A DNA stretch of 64,000 nucleotides from Citrus sinensis (taxonomy: Eukaryota; Streptophyta; Magnoliopsida; Sapindales; Rutaceae). A program made the position numbers and the translations under genes. This document shows positions 32,346 to 45,169 of the stretch, piece by piece (positions within the stretch are counted from its first letter, which is position 1; the number at the start of each line of letters is the position of its first letter). The notes under the pieces were generated by a model that had not been told where the DNA came from, searched no databases, and saw nothing but the letters and a program-made list of their open reading frames with translations. The stretch covers positions 20,896,501-20,960,500 of the forward strand of contig NC_068561.1 in assembly GCF_022201045.2 (NCBI RefSeq). The letters run 5' to 3'.

Positions 32346-35300
32346 ATGCCAAGGACAAGGGGTAGCACAGCAGCAGCTGATAATCCAGATGCACCTGAAA
32401 ATCCTACTGAGCGTGAAAAGCCCATAGAATCTGAGGAGAGAGTAGACCTTGATGAAGATAATGACCATGAGGAGGAAGTAGAGGAAGAGGTTGAGTATGA
32501 AGAGGTCGAGGAAGAGGAAGAAGTGGAGGTAGAAGAAGAAGTGGAAGAAGAGGTGGAAGAGGAGGAAGAAACTGAGGACGTTGTTGATGGAATTGATGCA
32601 CAGAAGCACTATGATGGTGATGAGGAGATGAAAGTCGCCGAGTCAGACAAGGACGACGAGAAAAAGAAGCATGCTGAACTTCTTGCACTTCCTCCGCATG
32701 GGTCAGAGGTGTATCTTGGTGGCATTCCTCATGATGCTTCTGATGATGACCTGAGGCACTTTTGCAAATCTATAGGAGAAGTCACAGAGGTAAGACATTC
32801 CTGATATGTACTCTCATTTATACTATCTTTCGATTGACCAACTCATGTATGCTTTTGACAGGTTCGGATAATGAAGGGTAAAGATTCAGGTGAGGCGAAG
32901 GGCTATGCTTTTGTGACATTCAGAACTAAGGAGTTAGCTTCGCAGGCCATTGAGGAGCTGAATAGTTGTGAATTAAAGGTAACATAACCTGCCATTTTGT
33001 TTTTCCTTTTTCCTTTCATATACCTATTTCCATTACTTACCATTACAAGGTGATGCTACCTTTCATTTGTGTATATGTGTACCTTTCTGTGTGATATTTA
33101 TTACATTTATCTGTTTCAAGTTAAATTTTAATATTTTTCACTAAGACAGTTCCCTATTCTTGTAGTATTGGTGTTCGTTCCTAACTACTTATTTCTTCTA
33201 CAGGGAAAAAAAATAAAGTGCTCAGCAGCTCAAGCAAAACATCGTTTGTTCATTGGTAATGTTCCCAGAAATTGGGGTGAAGATGATATGAGGAAGGCTG
33301 TAACAAAGATAGGACCAGGAGTTATTTCTATTGAGTTGGTGAAGGTCTGTCCTTAATATCTAAAATTGTTTTTTGTTTGTGATAATATTATTCTGCTGTT
33401 AATTTTTCTTGTTAGTTGCCTCTGTTGTCATTTATTTCCATAATGTTTTTCACTGCAGTGGTTTCTTATTTGTGTCGTGATATGTTTCAGATATGATTTC
33501 ATTTTTGTAATTTAACAGGACCCTCAGAATGCCAATCAGAATCGTGGGTTTGCTTTCATTGAGTATTATAATCATGCATGCGCTGAATACTCAAGACAGA
33601 AAATGTCAAACCCAAAGTTTAAGCTTGACGATAATGCTCCAACTGTGAGCTGGGCTGACCCTAGAAATGCGGAGTCTTCTGCTGCTTCCCAGGTCTTAAA
33701 ATACTTCCATCTTGGCCATTTTTTATGGTGGATAAGTCAATAGTCGTGGCGCTAGTATGAACATCTAATTCTTTCATTACTTCTTTTCCTTCCATGAATT
33801 CATTTGTTAATCAGCAGTCTATGCATGTACAAAGAAAATATTTGCTATTACATGCATGTGAAAGAATTTGCTTTATGAACTGGTTGCTTTATTTTACCGC
33901 GAAAGGGTTAGTGAATTATTGAAGCACTTCATACAGGTTAAGGCACTTTATGTCAAGAATTTACCAAAGGACATAACTCAGGATCGTTTAAAGGAGCTGT
34001 TTGCTCATCATGGAAAGATCACAAAAGTGGTAATTCCACCAGCGAAACCAGGTCAGGAAAGGAGCAGATATGGTTTTGTGCACTTTGCAGAACGGTCAAG
34101 TGCTATGAAGGCATTGAAGAACACTGAAAAATATGAAATAGATGGTTTGCTTCTGTCCTTTGCTAGTTTTCTCTGTATTTCTGGTCAGCAACAGCTGAAG
34201 TTTTGACTAGGTTTTTCCTTGTTGAAAGGTCAAGTTTTGGATTGTTCTCTTGCAAAGCCACAAGCAGATCAGAAGACATCTGGAGGTTCAAATTCTCAGA
34301 AGTCAGCCTTAAACCCAACCTATCCACCTCATCTTGGTTACGGTATGGTTGGAGGTGCCTATGGTGCTCTAGGTGCCGGATATGTTCCTGCAGGCTTTGC
34401 ACAGGTAAAATGCAATCCCTCCCTCCTCCCTACTTTCCATATCCACCCAGCCATATGTTTGTTCATCTACTTTTTGTTTACTGATTTCTTTGATAACGAA
34501 CAAAAAGAAATCTACTGTGTTTACTGAAATAGCAGAGAAATAAACTTCTAAAGGTTTTTGTATGGTTGTTAAGTTGCTTATATGTTCATAAAAGAGTCAA
34601 CAGCTATAGAGGCCCTTATTTTGGGGGAATTATATTTAGAACTAGCAGAATTTGGTAGTGGATTTCCATGTATAAATAAGCTTCTCAGGGAAAGGGAAAG
34701 AGAAGTGATACCTGGAGCTCACAATATTACATCCATGGAAAAAGATAATGAAAACTGTGAGGTGTGGAAATATATAATTGTATAGTAAGACACAGTAGAA
34801 GGAGATTGTAGAGAGCGGGCAGAAAGGAAGCAAAAATTTGTGGAGAGACGAGAAACAAGATTGTAGGGAAGAGACAGATCTTTTCCATTATTTCAATAAT
34901 TAGAAGGCTATTTATAGGCAAAAGAAGAACAAGATCGTTATTATTCTGATCAACAAAAAGAAAATAACCAATTTTCAAGATAAATGTCAGATTTCTAACT
35001 AACTATCCAATTAAATAATTTTGATTCTGCATTCGTAACTGTTATTTCATTTTGTAAACTTATCTTACAGTGATTGGACAGATTGTAGTGTATATGAACA
35101 ATCAGCATGCCATAATTAATGACGATTCACGTGAAGTATCACAAATTACAAATGGGCAATATGTTATTGCGTTAAAAGAATTTCGTAAAATTGTATAACT
35201 TTCCAAAATCTTTGCTTGTAATGACTAGTTTATATGTTTTTCTTATACTGAATAGCTGGAAATTGCAAAATTTTTGTTTGTAGCATTTCTTTTCCCGGTG

Positions 35301-35888
35301 CATGTGCTAATATAGCTGCCCTATAATCTTGCAGCCAATGGTCTATGGTAGGGGAGCTGCTCCTGGCGGTATGGCAATGTTGCCAATGCTTTTGCCTGAT
35401 GGACGGATTGGATATGTTTTGTAAGACCATCTGACTCATGCTCGTTAGTTCTCCATTTAACATCTGTTTGCTAGTGCTCATTATGAGAATTTAACATCGA
35501 TGTGTGGGGACTTTTTCTCAAGTGTGCTGATGAGCTGTGAATTTTCTTCAAATGCTTGTTTATTTAGCATTTCTTATGAAAAAAGTTTTAGGTGTCAACA
35601 ATCTTAAGATCCTGACCGTTCGTCGGTATATCTAGGATGGTGTTGAAGTGAAAATGATAACTCATCTAAGTTGTGTGCACATTTTTTTTCCTAGTTATTC
35701 GGCATGTATGACCTGAATAAAACTCAAACCTTAGTTTTATCTTTTATTGCAGGCAACAGCCTGGAGTTCAACAACACAATCCTCCTCCCCAGCCCCGAAG
35801 TGGCAGGGGTGGGGCTGGCAGTAGCTCCAGTGGTGGAAGGCGTAGCACTGACAATGGCCGGGGACGAAGTCGGTATAACCCGTACTAG
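32346..35888 (+). CDS. LIF2: hnRNP-Q-like protein with three RRMs (LIF2-like), 8 exons
   Basis: Nuclear RNA-binding protein similar from memory to Arabidopsis LIF2 (At4g00830, about 495 aa), which interacts with LHP1 and affects flowering, defence and chromatin-linked transcription. Exons: 32346-32789, 32862-32978, 33204-33344, 33519-33692, 33937-34144, 34229-34404, 35335-35420, 35753-35888, in frame throughout, 493 aa. Residues about 35-110 are strongly acidic Glu-rich repeats. RRM1 starts at EVYLGGIPHDAS, with RNP1 KGYAFVTF. RRM2 starts at RLFIGNVPRNW, with RNP1 RGFAFIEY. RRM3 starts at ALYVKNLPKDIT, with RNP1 RYGFVHF. A Gly/Pro/Tyr-rich region (GYGMVGGAYGALGAGY) and a short RGG-type tail (RSGRGGAGSSSSGGRR) ending RYNPY follow. 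The start is the first ATG after the presumed 5'UTR intron. The 930-bp intron 6 may contain transposon debris. Confidence 0.96.
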
Positions 35889-37966
35889 GTTAATTGCGGT
35901 TCCTGTGCTGCCCCATTTTTAGAATGTGTAGAAGTTTAGGAGGCAAGTGAATGCTTTTTGGAGCAGCAATAATAGCTGGTCTTTGCTAGTTGGTTGATCC
36001 GAGTTAACTTTAAAATTGTCAATTAATTTATCTGAATTTATATAAGTGGTGTTGGTTTTCTTTTCGTTTTCTCCCTACATGATTTGTTTTGTTTTCAAAG
36101 ACCAAAGCTGAAAGTTGATCCTTGCCGATTGTTAATTACCATAACATTTTGTTAATCAATTTCTTCACGAGGCACGCTAAAATCCTGCTATAAATGCGCA
36201 TTAGATTAGACTCGGGCAATACTAAAATGGGAGAATCGACTGCAAATAAATCACATCACACCTCACACCTCACACCTCACAGCAAAATAATCCCGAGAAA
36301 TACAAAGGACGATTCGAAGAATCATCCTGGGGCTTTGGTGCCATTGTTTCACCAACGTTGGGTCTGATTCTTTAATATGAGGTTGTTTTTTCTGCTATGA
36401 TTAGAGAATCAAAATCAGAAATGAAAATGATTGAAAGTATTTTGCTTGTAAAATTAGACGGAGAAATAAGAATAAAATATATGGCGTTCACATGTTTTTA
36501 AGATTAAAGAATGAACATTGTTCATTCCTTAAAATTTTTTATTTCACTCATTAAATTTTCATAATCTCCAATTTTCCTAATTAAGTTGTCACTTTTGAAT
36601 TTTTGGTCTTGATAGAAGTTTTGTAATATTCACAAATAGGTATTATTGTTGTTGTTGTTGTTATTTTGAATAATAATAATAATCATAACCACAATTATTA
36701 TAATAAAAAATGACAAAAATGAATTAAGGTTATTTTAGTTTCTTGCAATACTCTATTTCGATTCTCAAACAAAGTAAATACATCATTTAAACAATTATTT
36801 TGATCCCCATTTCCCATTCCGATTCCAATTCATTCTGAGTACCAATTAGTAAATGCACTATAATTTTCTATGCAGGTCAATTTTGTGGGAAATGTGAGAT
36901 CAATTTATTGAAATACTTTTCGGGTGCATTTGGTTGTTTACATCACATTGTATTGTATTGCATTAAAATATTGTTATATAATGCCAACAATGTTTTAATA
37001 ATAACCTATGTTTGGCTATAATTTTTGGTTGCATTTACTACATTAAAAAGGTGGTTAATGCAATAAGAGGTGCGAAAAATAATCCCATTGAGATAAAATT
37101 TCAGCTGTATTGTATTAAAACATTGTTCAACATTTAACGTTTAATCATTTTACTTTTATTATTTTATAAATTATAATAAACTTAAACTGAAAAAACTATA
37201 TTCAACATTAATAAATAAAAATTAATATTATATTTTATATTGCAATAACTAATATATAAATATTAGGTGATAATATATAATAATAAAATATAGTATTATA
37301 ATACTATATTTTTTTTATCATTGTACATTAGTATATTATAAAAATTAACATTTAAAAATAATTATTTAATAACTAATTTAAAAGATTCATAGTATAACAT
37401 TAAAATATTAACAAGTTTAAATAATATCAATTTAATTTTAATATTAATATAAAATAGTACTATAACACAAAATTATATATAATCTAGTTCATAATGCATT
37501 ACAATGTGCTAAGCGCACCCTTAATATTGAGCTTCTGTACCATAAATCACGTTAATTTTCATCCTGGTTTGGAAGCTAACGAGTAAAAACAGCTACATCG
37601 TGTATATAAATGATTGGAGAACATACCATAAACGGATCAACATAACCACATGAAGATTTCAAATCATCAAGAATTGGTGCATACAGAACTATATCTTCTA
37701 ATTTAAAAAAAAAAAAAAGGCAAAATTCAGTATTACATGAATTCTTCCGGAAGCATAACTAAGTGCTTCCAGGATGATCTACTGGTACAGAGTGCACATT
37801 GCATTCCATACAATCCAGTTCCTATGAAGCATAACTGAAAAATTAAGCAGTATCTACTTAAGCAGTAAGCATCAATGGCATTCCAATAAAGTGATAAAAT
37901 ATAACAAAACACAATGACACAGAAGTTTGTCATAACATCTTAGTCGAGCAGACTCACTTGTATTCT
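35889..37966. other. Convergent intergenic region with MITE
   Basis: Holds the 3'UTRs of the LIF2-like and F-box genes. A triplet GTT/ATT run lies near 36645-36665. A putative MITE covers 36922-37520. The triple CTCACAC repeat near 36258-36280 is a small microsatellite. Confidence 0.55.
36922..37520. mobile_element. Putative MITE, about 600 bp
   Basis: The left end GGGTGCATTTGGTTGTTTAC faces a right end whose reverse complement is GGGTGCGCTTAGCACATTG. Both subterminal zones have ATTGTATTGTATTGCATT-type words. The interior is AT-rich and non-coding. The flanks are TTC and TTA, so the target duplication is not clean and the limits are tentative. Confidence 0.45.
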
Positions 37967-40155
37967 TCAAATGAAGGCCGAAATGTCCTCAGGTGGTTCA
38001 ATCCAAATGTTTTCAAACGGATCTTGCTCTCCCCAGTCATAACACTGCTTACGAGGATAGTATCTGCTGTCATTGAGGGAGTATGATATGCAACGCTTTC
38101 CAAAGAAACGAACTTTTGAGAAGTACACACTGTTTCTCATTATCCCAGGAAGGTCAGCTCTTGATTGAGATGACAAAAAACTTGCAAAAAGTGTCAAACC
38201 ATCAAGGGTTTTCATCTCTTCCCATGCCATTTTTGACTGATCTAGCTTAAATATAATTGGATTTTCACTACAACATGTATAAATAACTAAGATGTCTCCT
38301 TTATGCTCTACCATAAATTTCCCTTTCCACCAATTCTTGGCAAAAAAGTTCTCAGGGCATTTGGGTGGGGGCACAACGAGGACACCCCAATCACGTTTCA
38401 CTGGGTCGAAAACCCCTAACCAACCAGTGAGACTTAGACAGTAAAATATACCATTGCAGAAAACAAGCTTATTCCAAATACTACTCACAAAAGGCAACCG
38501 ATTTTGGTAATTATCAGTAACCCATTCTGTTGCCCCTGGATGACAAGTGCTTATAGCAACAACTGTGGGACTGATGTGCTTCACTGTGAAAACTACACAA
38601 CTGGAAGATGTTGGGGCACATGAGAAGGCCACGATCTGATAGGTCAACTCGAATCTTGGCAGTTTGATCATATCCCTAGTGAAGGGATTAAAGAAGAACA
38701 CACGATGGGTTCTGGGTCTGTATAGCAATAACCAACTATCTTTAGTGTAGCAAACCCTAGACCCATACAATTCTGGTAACTCGAGGGAATATGTCTTGCG
38801 CTGTGCAGGGTCATAGAACTCGTATAGGTTGCCAAATTTGGGGAAGTACATGAGCCATGGAGATTGGTTTACCACCCGGACAGAAATGGCAGGGGCATGC
38901 CACTTTTTGCATACAACTGAGGCACGAACATTATCCTCTAATGTTAGGTGGCACATTATCAGCTCCAAAAGTTCTGCAGGAAGCTCGGACCAATCATGCA
39001 GCTCCAATCTTTCTCCCTTACCCTCAGTTACCATTTTGGTACCATCTGTTTCCGTTTCAGCTAAACTACAAAGTCAAAGAGAAATCCATTAATGAGCATA
39101 AAATACAGCAACCAGCCACAAGATACTTAAGAGAAGCAACGTAAGACAGACCTTAGAATCCAGTAAAGATCTTAAACTAACTCAACAATACTCAAGCAGA
39201 CCTTAAACTGCTCAGAAAATGGACACAAGCGACCATATCATCAAATTTGAAATTGCACATTGTATCACAATTGGCCATAGATCACGATTTACAAGGCATA
39301 TGGCTCATGACCTCTCACTTCATGCTTTAGGTATTTTTAGTATGCTCTAGCTAATTAAAAAATTAGTAAGGTTGTGAATACAATACACAAAATAGTATAG
39401 CCAAATTAACTAAGGAAATTCTGTGAAAGAATTATCAGCAGTGACAACATCCAAAACAAGATATTTTCAAATTTGATGAGCTTGGTTTTGAAAATGTATC
39501 TTCTAAACTTACAAAGTGATATATAATATAGACCCTTATTCAACAGGATGATTGACAAATCCAATAACCAAAAATTTACTGTGTTAAGTGCAAGTAAAGC
39601 CTCAAAAACCCAAAAATGTTCCAAAATTGCATTCAAATCCAACATTAACCAGCTAATCTAATCTTACCCGTCACTGCTCTTCCTACCGGATTCTTATGAT
39701 AATAGCTCATAATCTCACAAACACTATGACCTAAACAAAAACTACAAATCTAACAAAAACCCACGTGAGAAAACCATCAAATAAATCAAATTCCAGTTCA
39801 ATCCCAGAAATTCAGATTCATTTCTAGACAAATTACACATTGATCTTCCATACTGGATAGCTCTACTCTAAAACCCTAGAATCATTTCCAAACAAAAACA
39901 CAAATCCAATTCAGAATAACGCCCAAATGTTTGAAAATTGAGTATAAAATTCAAGAATTCAACCTCAATGATAACAAAAGGATCACATTTTTATGCCATC
40001 ATAACCTTTATATTGCTCTAATCTACAGAACCCTACGATTATGTCCTGAAATTTCTCAATAACCAGCGACTAGAATAAATAAAGCTTCAAACTTTCTTAA
40101 TCAGTAGTATCAAAACAACTTACAGTTTCAATTTTCGTCTCTTTTTGCCAGCCAT
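37967..40155 (-). CDS. F-box protein with DUF295-type C-terminal domain (At1g57790-like), 2 exons
   Basis: Substrate receptor of an SCF ubiquitin ligase; the substrate is unknown. The main exon is 37967-39065. A 32-base first exon at 40124-40155 (MAGKKRRKLK) is joined across a 1058-bp intron: donor CT|GTAAGT, acceptor TTGTAG|TTTAGC; the phase is restored and no stop arises. The result is 376 aa. The F-box is at about 35-75 (DWSELPAELLELIMCHLTLE then DNVRASVVCKKWH). A DUF295/beta-propeller-like region follows (SPWLMYFPKFGNLYEFYDPA, VCYTKDSWLLLYRPRTHRVF, FNPFTRDMIKLPRFE), and the protein ends with a WIEPPEDISAF tail. From memory it resembles the F-box/kelch-repeat protein At1g57790, which also begins MAGK. 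A shorter form starting at the Met at 39034 is possible if the intron model is wrong. Confidence 0.88.
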
Positions 40156-41492
40156 GATGAGAGTATCAATTGAAGCAAAAATTCTGTTGGTAGAGGAAGG
40201 GAGGAAATAAATATGAAGGAACAAAATGAAAAAAACCTCTCACATTTTGTAGCGTAAGCGAGATAGATACACGTGTTAGTCTGATTGGAATCAAGTGTAA
40301 AAGTGTTCTCGCTGCAGGGCTTTAAAACCCACTAATCGGTTGCCACATCAGCAACATTTGTTTACGCAACTTTGTCCCGTTGCCTAGACCTATGACGTGG
40401 CGGACTTTTATTGGATATGAACCAAAAAACAGAAAAAAAATATTTATGTCAGCCAAATGCCATTGACATGAGTTCATATTTTTTTGTTCTAGTTTACGTA
40501 AAATTAATTCGCACAAATAATATGCACTATTACCCGTTTGCATGCATGTAATTTTAGATTTTTGGTATCTCCACTATTTCTTATTTAACTTCCATTTTAT
40601 GAATCTTTCATATAAAAGTCCGTAATAGAGTTACTTTTATATGAAATTTTAGGTTATCTCTATATTTTTTTTTCACTATAATTACGTAATTAGATTAAAC
40701 TTTAGTCTATGAGAATTTTCAATATTTACCTATAATGAAGCGGGGGTAATCTCTAATCTTGTTCCATTTTCAAAATTTTACGCTTTTGGTACGCATGACA
40801 TGTCCCTCTCGAGCCCTTGAAAGTTCAAAATCTGTATTTTACATTACCATGCACCCTCACTCCATCTCACTATATTAAGTCAACAACTTTAAATGGTTAT
40901 ATTTAAATCACGAATTCAATTCACCAGAAATAATAGCGTTACACTTAAACAAAAGAAATGGAGTTGATTTTTTTTTTTTTTCTTTTCATTTTTATCTGTC
41001 TTTTATTTACTAATTTTTATAATTGACATTATCACTCCAATAAAAGAAGAAACGAATATGTAGAGATTTATATACCGTGGGAGGGAAAATTAGAAGTTAA
41101 CCGATAAGGGAGGGAAAATTGAATATGTTGAATGATAAGGGAGGAGGATATATCGGAGAAAAAACTATCCAAAAGAATGTTAATGATAAAGAAATTTGAT
41201 ATTGCTAATTAATATAACTTAATGATAAACTAAAAGCTAACAGAAAAAAAAAAATACATAATACATCTTATGCTAAACTCTTATATCTGTTTTAGTTGAT
41301 TAATTTTATCATTGAACTGATATATTATGCTATGTTCTTTTGATTATTAGTATTATTATTATTAATTTGATCATAAAATTGTTTCAGTTTATCATTTAGA
41401 ATCCTTTTAAATTGTTCTTCCCCCTGCAGACTTATAAATAATAGCAGGCCTCAACAGCCATTTGCACTGACATTTCTCGTGCAAACTTTTGC
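40156..41492. other. Intergenic spacer
   Basis: Divergent spacer between the F-box gene and the subtilase remnant. It is AT-rich, with a short direct repeat of GATAAGGGAGG words near 41103-41148. No exon or clear transposon end was seen. Confidence 0.5.
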
Positions 41493-44400
41493 ATGAATTT
41501 TACTTTGTACGAGAAGATGAAAGTTTTCAAAACTTTCTCTCTTCTCTCACTTTTAATCTTCGCTTCTTCGGTTTACGGTCATGGATCGAACAACATTGCT
41601 AAGGTTTATTCATATATATATACCATTGATCATTGTTTTAATTTGTGCCTCTTAATTTCTTTTCAGCACTACATTGTTTACATGGGCGAACATTCACTCC
41701 CAAATGCGGAAGCAGTCTTTAATTCCAACCATGAACTTCTCTTCTCAGTTCTTGGCCGGTATGTGTTGAACTTTTATAAATTTTCTTTTTAATTTTTTTT
41801 TCTTGTTTTACATAATGACATGTAACAGATTGAGTTCGCTTTTTTTTTTTTATAATAATTATATGTACATTATTTTCAGTACTAACGAAGAAGCTCAAAG
41901 TGCCATTGTTCATCATTATCACAAGAGTTTCAGCGGCTTCTCAGCAATGCTGACGCCTCAAGAAACCATTGAACTCAAAAGTAAGCACTATTACATTGTC
42001 GAAAGAAAAATCCTTTTTTTTTTTTTTTTTTTGTTGACGCTAATGCAGGTATCGTACTGTACTTTTGAATTGCAGAACATGATTCCGTCGTCTCCGTTTT
42101 TGAGAGCAAAACTTATGGTCTAGCTACAACAAGATCGTGGGATTTCATGCAACAAATGGATACACTAGACCCCAACCATGGCATTTTTCAAAGCCTCCGG
42201 AAACGACAACGTGATGTCATTGTTGGTCACATAGATAGCGGTAAGTGTATGAATATTTATTCAATTAATTGACACTGTATATACCTATTTCGATTTCAAC
42301 TCAGTCGGAGGGGACCTAATGGGCCTTACCCCGTTTCATTTTACCAGGTATTTGGCCTGAGGCACCAGCGTTCACAGACAGTGGTTTAGGCCCGGTGCCA
42401 AAATATTTTCGAGGTTCGTGCACTAAAGGAGATCGATTCCGTTCAGCTCGCGATGATTTTGGCCACGGCACTAACACGGCTTCAGTAGCTGTTGGTGCTG
42501 GCGTTTTGATACAAAACCAGCTCGCAATTGGTGGAGCACCAAATGCCCGTTTGTCTGTGTACAAAGTCTGTTGGTTTAACTATCTTTGTCATCAAATTCA
42601 ATTTTTGTATGATTAATTAATCTCTCTTTTTGGGGTCCAAATATTTTTCTTTCAGCTATTGCAAGGCCGACACACTTATTCCTAGCTCAGTGCAAGGAAA
42701 GATAGTGATATGTTATGCTGATGGATTGGATGATAATATAGTTGCAAAGGCTGAAGTGGTGGAAAAGGCAGCAGGTATCGGGATGATCATCATTCAAGAG
42801 AACAACGCGACCACGATCAATGATTTGGCTGTTCCTACTCTAATTCTTGGACAAGATGAAGCACTTAGTTTTAAGAACTACATGAGCATAGCACGGTGTC
42901 TCTCAGTTTACAATTCATTTTGAATAGTATTTCTCATATAGGATTCAATCTTCAGACTCTTATTTCAGGATTTTACAGGAAAAACGCAGTTATCACTAGC
43001 ATTTCACCTGCAACAGCAGTGATAGAGACGGAGTCTGCACCAAAGATGGCTGATTTCTCTTCAAAAAGACCTAATCATGTTGCACCTGACATTATCAAAG
43101 TGAAGTTTCTTTTTGTGTTGGTTTATCGATTCACAATATTTTTTCTTTTGTTGCAGCCTGATATCACAGCTCCAGGGGTTAACGTCTACTCGGCTCTGCT
43201 ACCGCCTTCTGGCGTAGCTGATAATGCAGTGGTTTATGGCTATACTTCAGGCACTTCTATTGCCGCCCCTCATGTTGCTGGTTTGGTAAGTGTTTTAAGA
43301 GATATAAATAAAAGATGGGAGTGTTTCGGCTATAAAATCAGCACTAATGACAACGGATAATTAAGCTTAGATCACGAGAGAATATTAATTCTGTATCTCT
43401 TCATTAATGTATATAAAATTTTTCAAACCACCCTTTTTGTTTGCGCAGCTTTCGTCTTAGACAACATGGGTAATCCAATCCAAGCAGTTGACAGGCTGGC
43501 AACACCATTGATTTTGGATCAGGACACTTCAACCCTGACGGCGGAATGTCTCCAGGACTTGTGTATGAATTTGATGACAAAGATGTTCATATTTTCCTTT
43601 GCTCTCAAACAACCGATCAGAAAAGACTACGTGCCATCATGGGCATAGCTCTGAAATGCCAAAACTCGCCAGTTCCAGCATATCAGCTGAATTTACCCAA
43701 CATTGCCATATCCAATTTGGACAAGCCCATCAGATTAAATAGAACTGTAACTTTTAAGGGAAAGCGAGAAGGTCCTCAGGTTTTCCGAGTTTCTGTTGAG
43801 CAACCTGAAGGAGTTAATGTAAGAGTTGAGCTTAATGCAAGAGTTGAGCTTAATGAAGAGTTGAGCCCGAGGTTCTTAGGTCGTGTTTAGTTGGGACGAG
43901 AGAATGTAGGAGAGGAAAATAATTTAAATTCTCTTTTTATTTTCATTGTTTCGTTTAACAAAATGTATACGAATTTAATTTTCATTAAAATTTAATATTC
44001 ATCATAATGTAGAATTTGAATCCTACACTAAGTAGTGAAGAATTTAAATTTCTCTTATATTAGAAACTAAAGTTTCCAAAATTACCCTTCATCTTTTTAA
44101 CTTATTTAGTGACATTAATAATTATTATTTTATTAATTTAATATTATAAATGGACTACCGCCGGAAAGTCGCCGGACCTCGCCGGAATGTTGCCGGTGCC
44201 GGATCACCGTCGGACTTCACCGAAAAATTGTCGGACCTCCATCGGCCACCAGACCGTCATTTTATTATATATATATATATATATATATATTATTACTAAT
44301 ATAAATAATTTAATATTTAAGGTAAAGGATAAATTTGTCTAAAGAAAAAAATTATAATTCATTTCCTTATCAAATTTTATATCAAACCAAACAACAAAAT

Positions 44401-44640
44401 TTAATTTCACTACTATTCTCAATTCCTTTCTTCTCCCTTCCTCTCCATTCCACTCTTTTACTCTCCTCCATTTTCTTCAAACCAAACATGACCTTAATTT
44501 TTTCTCACGGGGAAACGAAGCTAAGTTACACAGTTCAATTTACTCCTTCAAGAGCTCGAGGTTCTGGGTATACATTTGGAAGCTTAAATTGGAGAGATGG
44601 CCAGCATGTTGTTAGAAGTCCTATTGCTGTTGCTGTTTAA
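41493..44640 (+). pseudogene. Subtilisin-like serine protease (S8A subtilase) pseudogene
   Basis: Exon-like blocks run in family order. Signal peptide MKVFKTFSLLSLLIFASSV (Met at 41517), exon to 41603. Inhibitor I9 domain 41667-41758, 41880-41980 (HYIVYMGEHS, HHYHKSFSGFSAMLT). Catalytic-Asp block VIVGHIDSGIWPE (42076-42240, 42348 on). Catalytic-His block GHGTNTASVA. PA-domain-like block at 42656-42890 (VQGKIVICYADGLDD). PDITAPGVNVYSA and catalytic-Ser block GTSIAAPHVAGL (43156-43285). C-terminal Fn3-like block 43449-43878 and 44497-44640. Lesions: the region after VYKVCW with the oxyanion-hole Asn is missing; sequence between HVAGL and the next block is missing; one base is lost near 43510 in the block that should continue GSGHFNPDGG; and a 615-bp MITE interrupts the C-terminal block. 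I judge it non-functional, although Asp, His and Ser remain readable. Confidence 0.85.
43879..44493. mobile_element. Tourist-like MITE in the subtilase remnant
   Basis: The 615-bp insert is flanked by TTA at 43876-43878 and 44494-44496. The left terminus GGTCGTGTTTAGTTGGGA pairs with the reverse complement of the right terminus, GGTCATGTTTGGTTTGAA. The TTA duplication and GGTC..GTTT ends fit the PIF/Harbinger group. The middle holds a GC-rich block of CCGCCGG/GCCGGA words (44158-44257) and an AT dinucleotide run (about 44264-44290). Removing the element and one TTA would bring the two halves of the subtilase C-terminal block together. Confidence 0.75.
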
Positions 44641-45169
44641 CTGCTTGATTGCAGGAACTAAAATTTTGATTTTGGTTCGTTTCCTTAGGTTAGCTTAGCT
44701 AGATATATATATATATATATATATTTTAAGTATTAGGCAAATGATATACAGTTTTTAATATGTGGAAATTATTTCTTTTGATAAATCTTTACATTCGATG
44801 AATAAGAATATATTCGTTCTTTTTAATCAAATGTTTGACAAAAATGAAAAACTTGTATAATTGATACCAGCAAAATCCACTCAAATCAAGCTCCATTAAT
44901 CAACATTTTGGAGTCTACATTAACAGACAACTTATCTACAAATTTCGGAGTGAAATATAAATTAGATATAGAGTTAAACAACAATTTCAGAAATACAAGT
45001 GATCCAACCTCAATAAGAACAAACACAATTAGAAGCCCTAAAAGCCAATTTAGAACCCCACAAAAAATGAACAAACAAATCTTCACTAATGCCCTTGTTC
45101 CACCTAACAAGAACAGAAATATAAGACTCTAAATGAATCCCATCCAAGTGGTAAGCAAATGTTACCAAA
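44641..45169. other. Convergent spacer
   Basis: Short AT-rich spacer after the subtilase remnant and before the 3' end of the glutaredoxin-like gene, with an AT dinucleotide run at about 44702-44724. No gene is seen. Confidence 0.55.

Noticed and set aside
32404-32688. Minus-strand frame rich in Leu/Pro
   Set aside because: It is the antisense of the GAA/GAG-rich acidic repeat in LIF2-like exon 1.
34582-35330. Possible LTR fragment in LIF2-like intron 6
   Set aside because: Has a TATTTATAGGC-type stretch, but no paired LTR, primer site or target duplication was found.
37967-40155. Functional pairing of the F-box gene with the nearby cullin
   Set aside because: About 19 kb and several genes apart; plant genomes have hundreds of F-box genes, so proximity means little.
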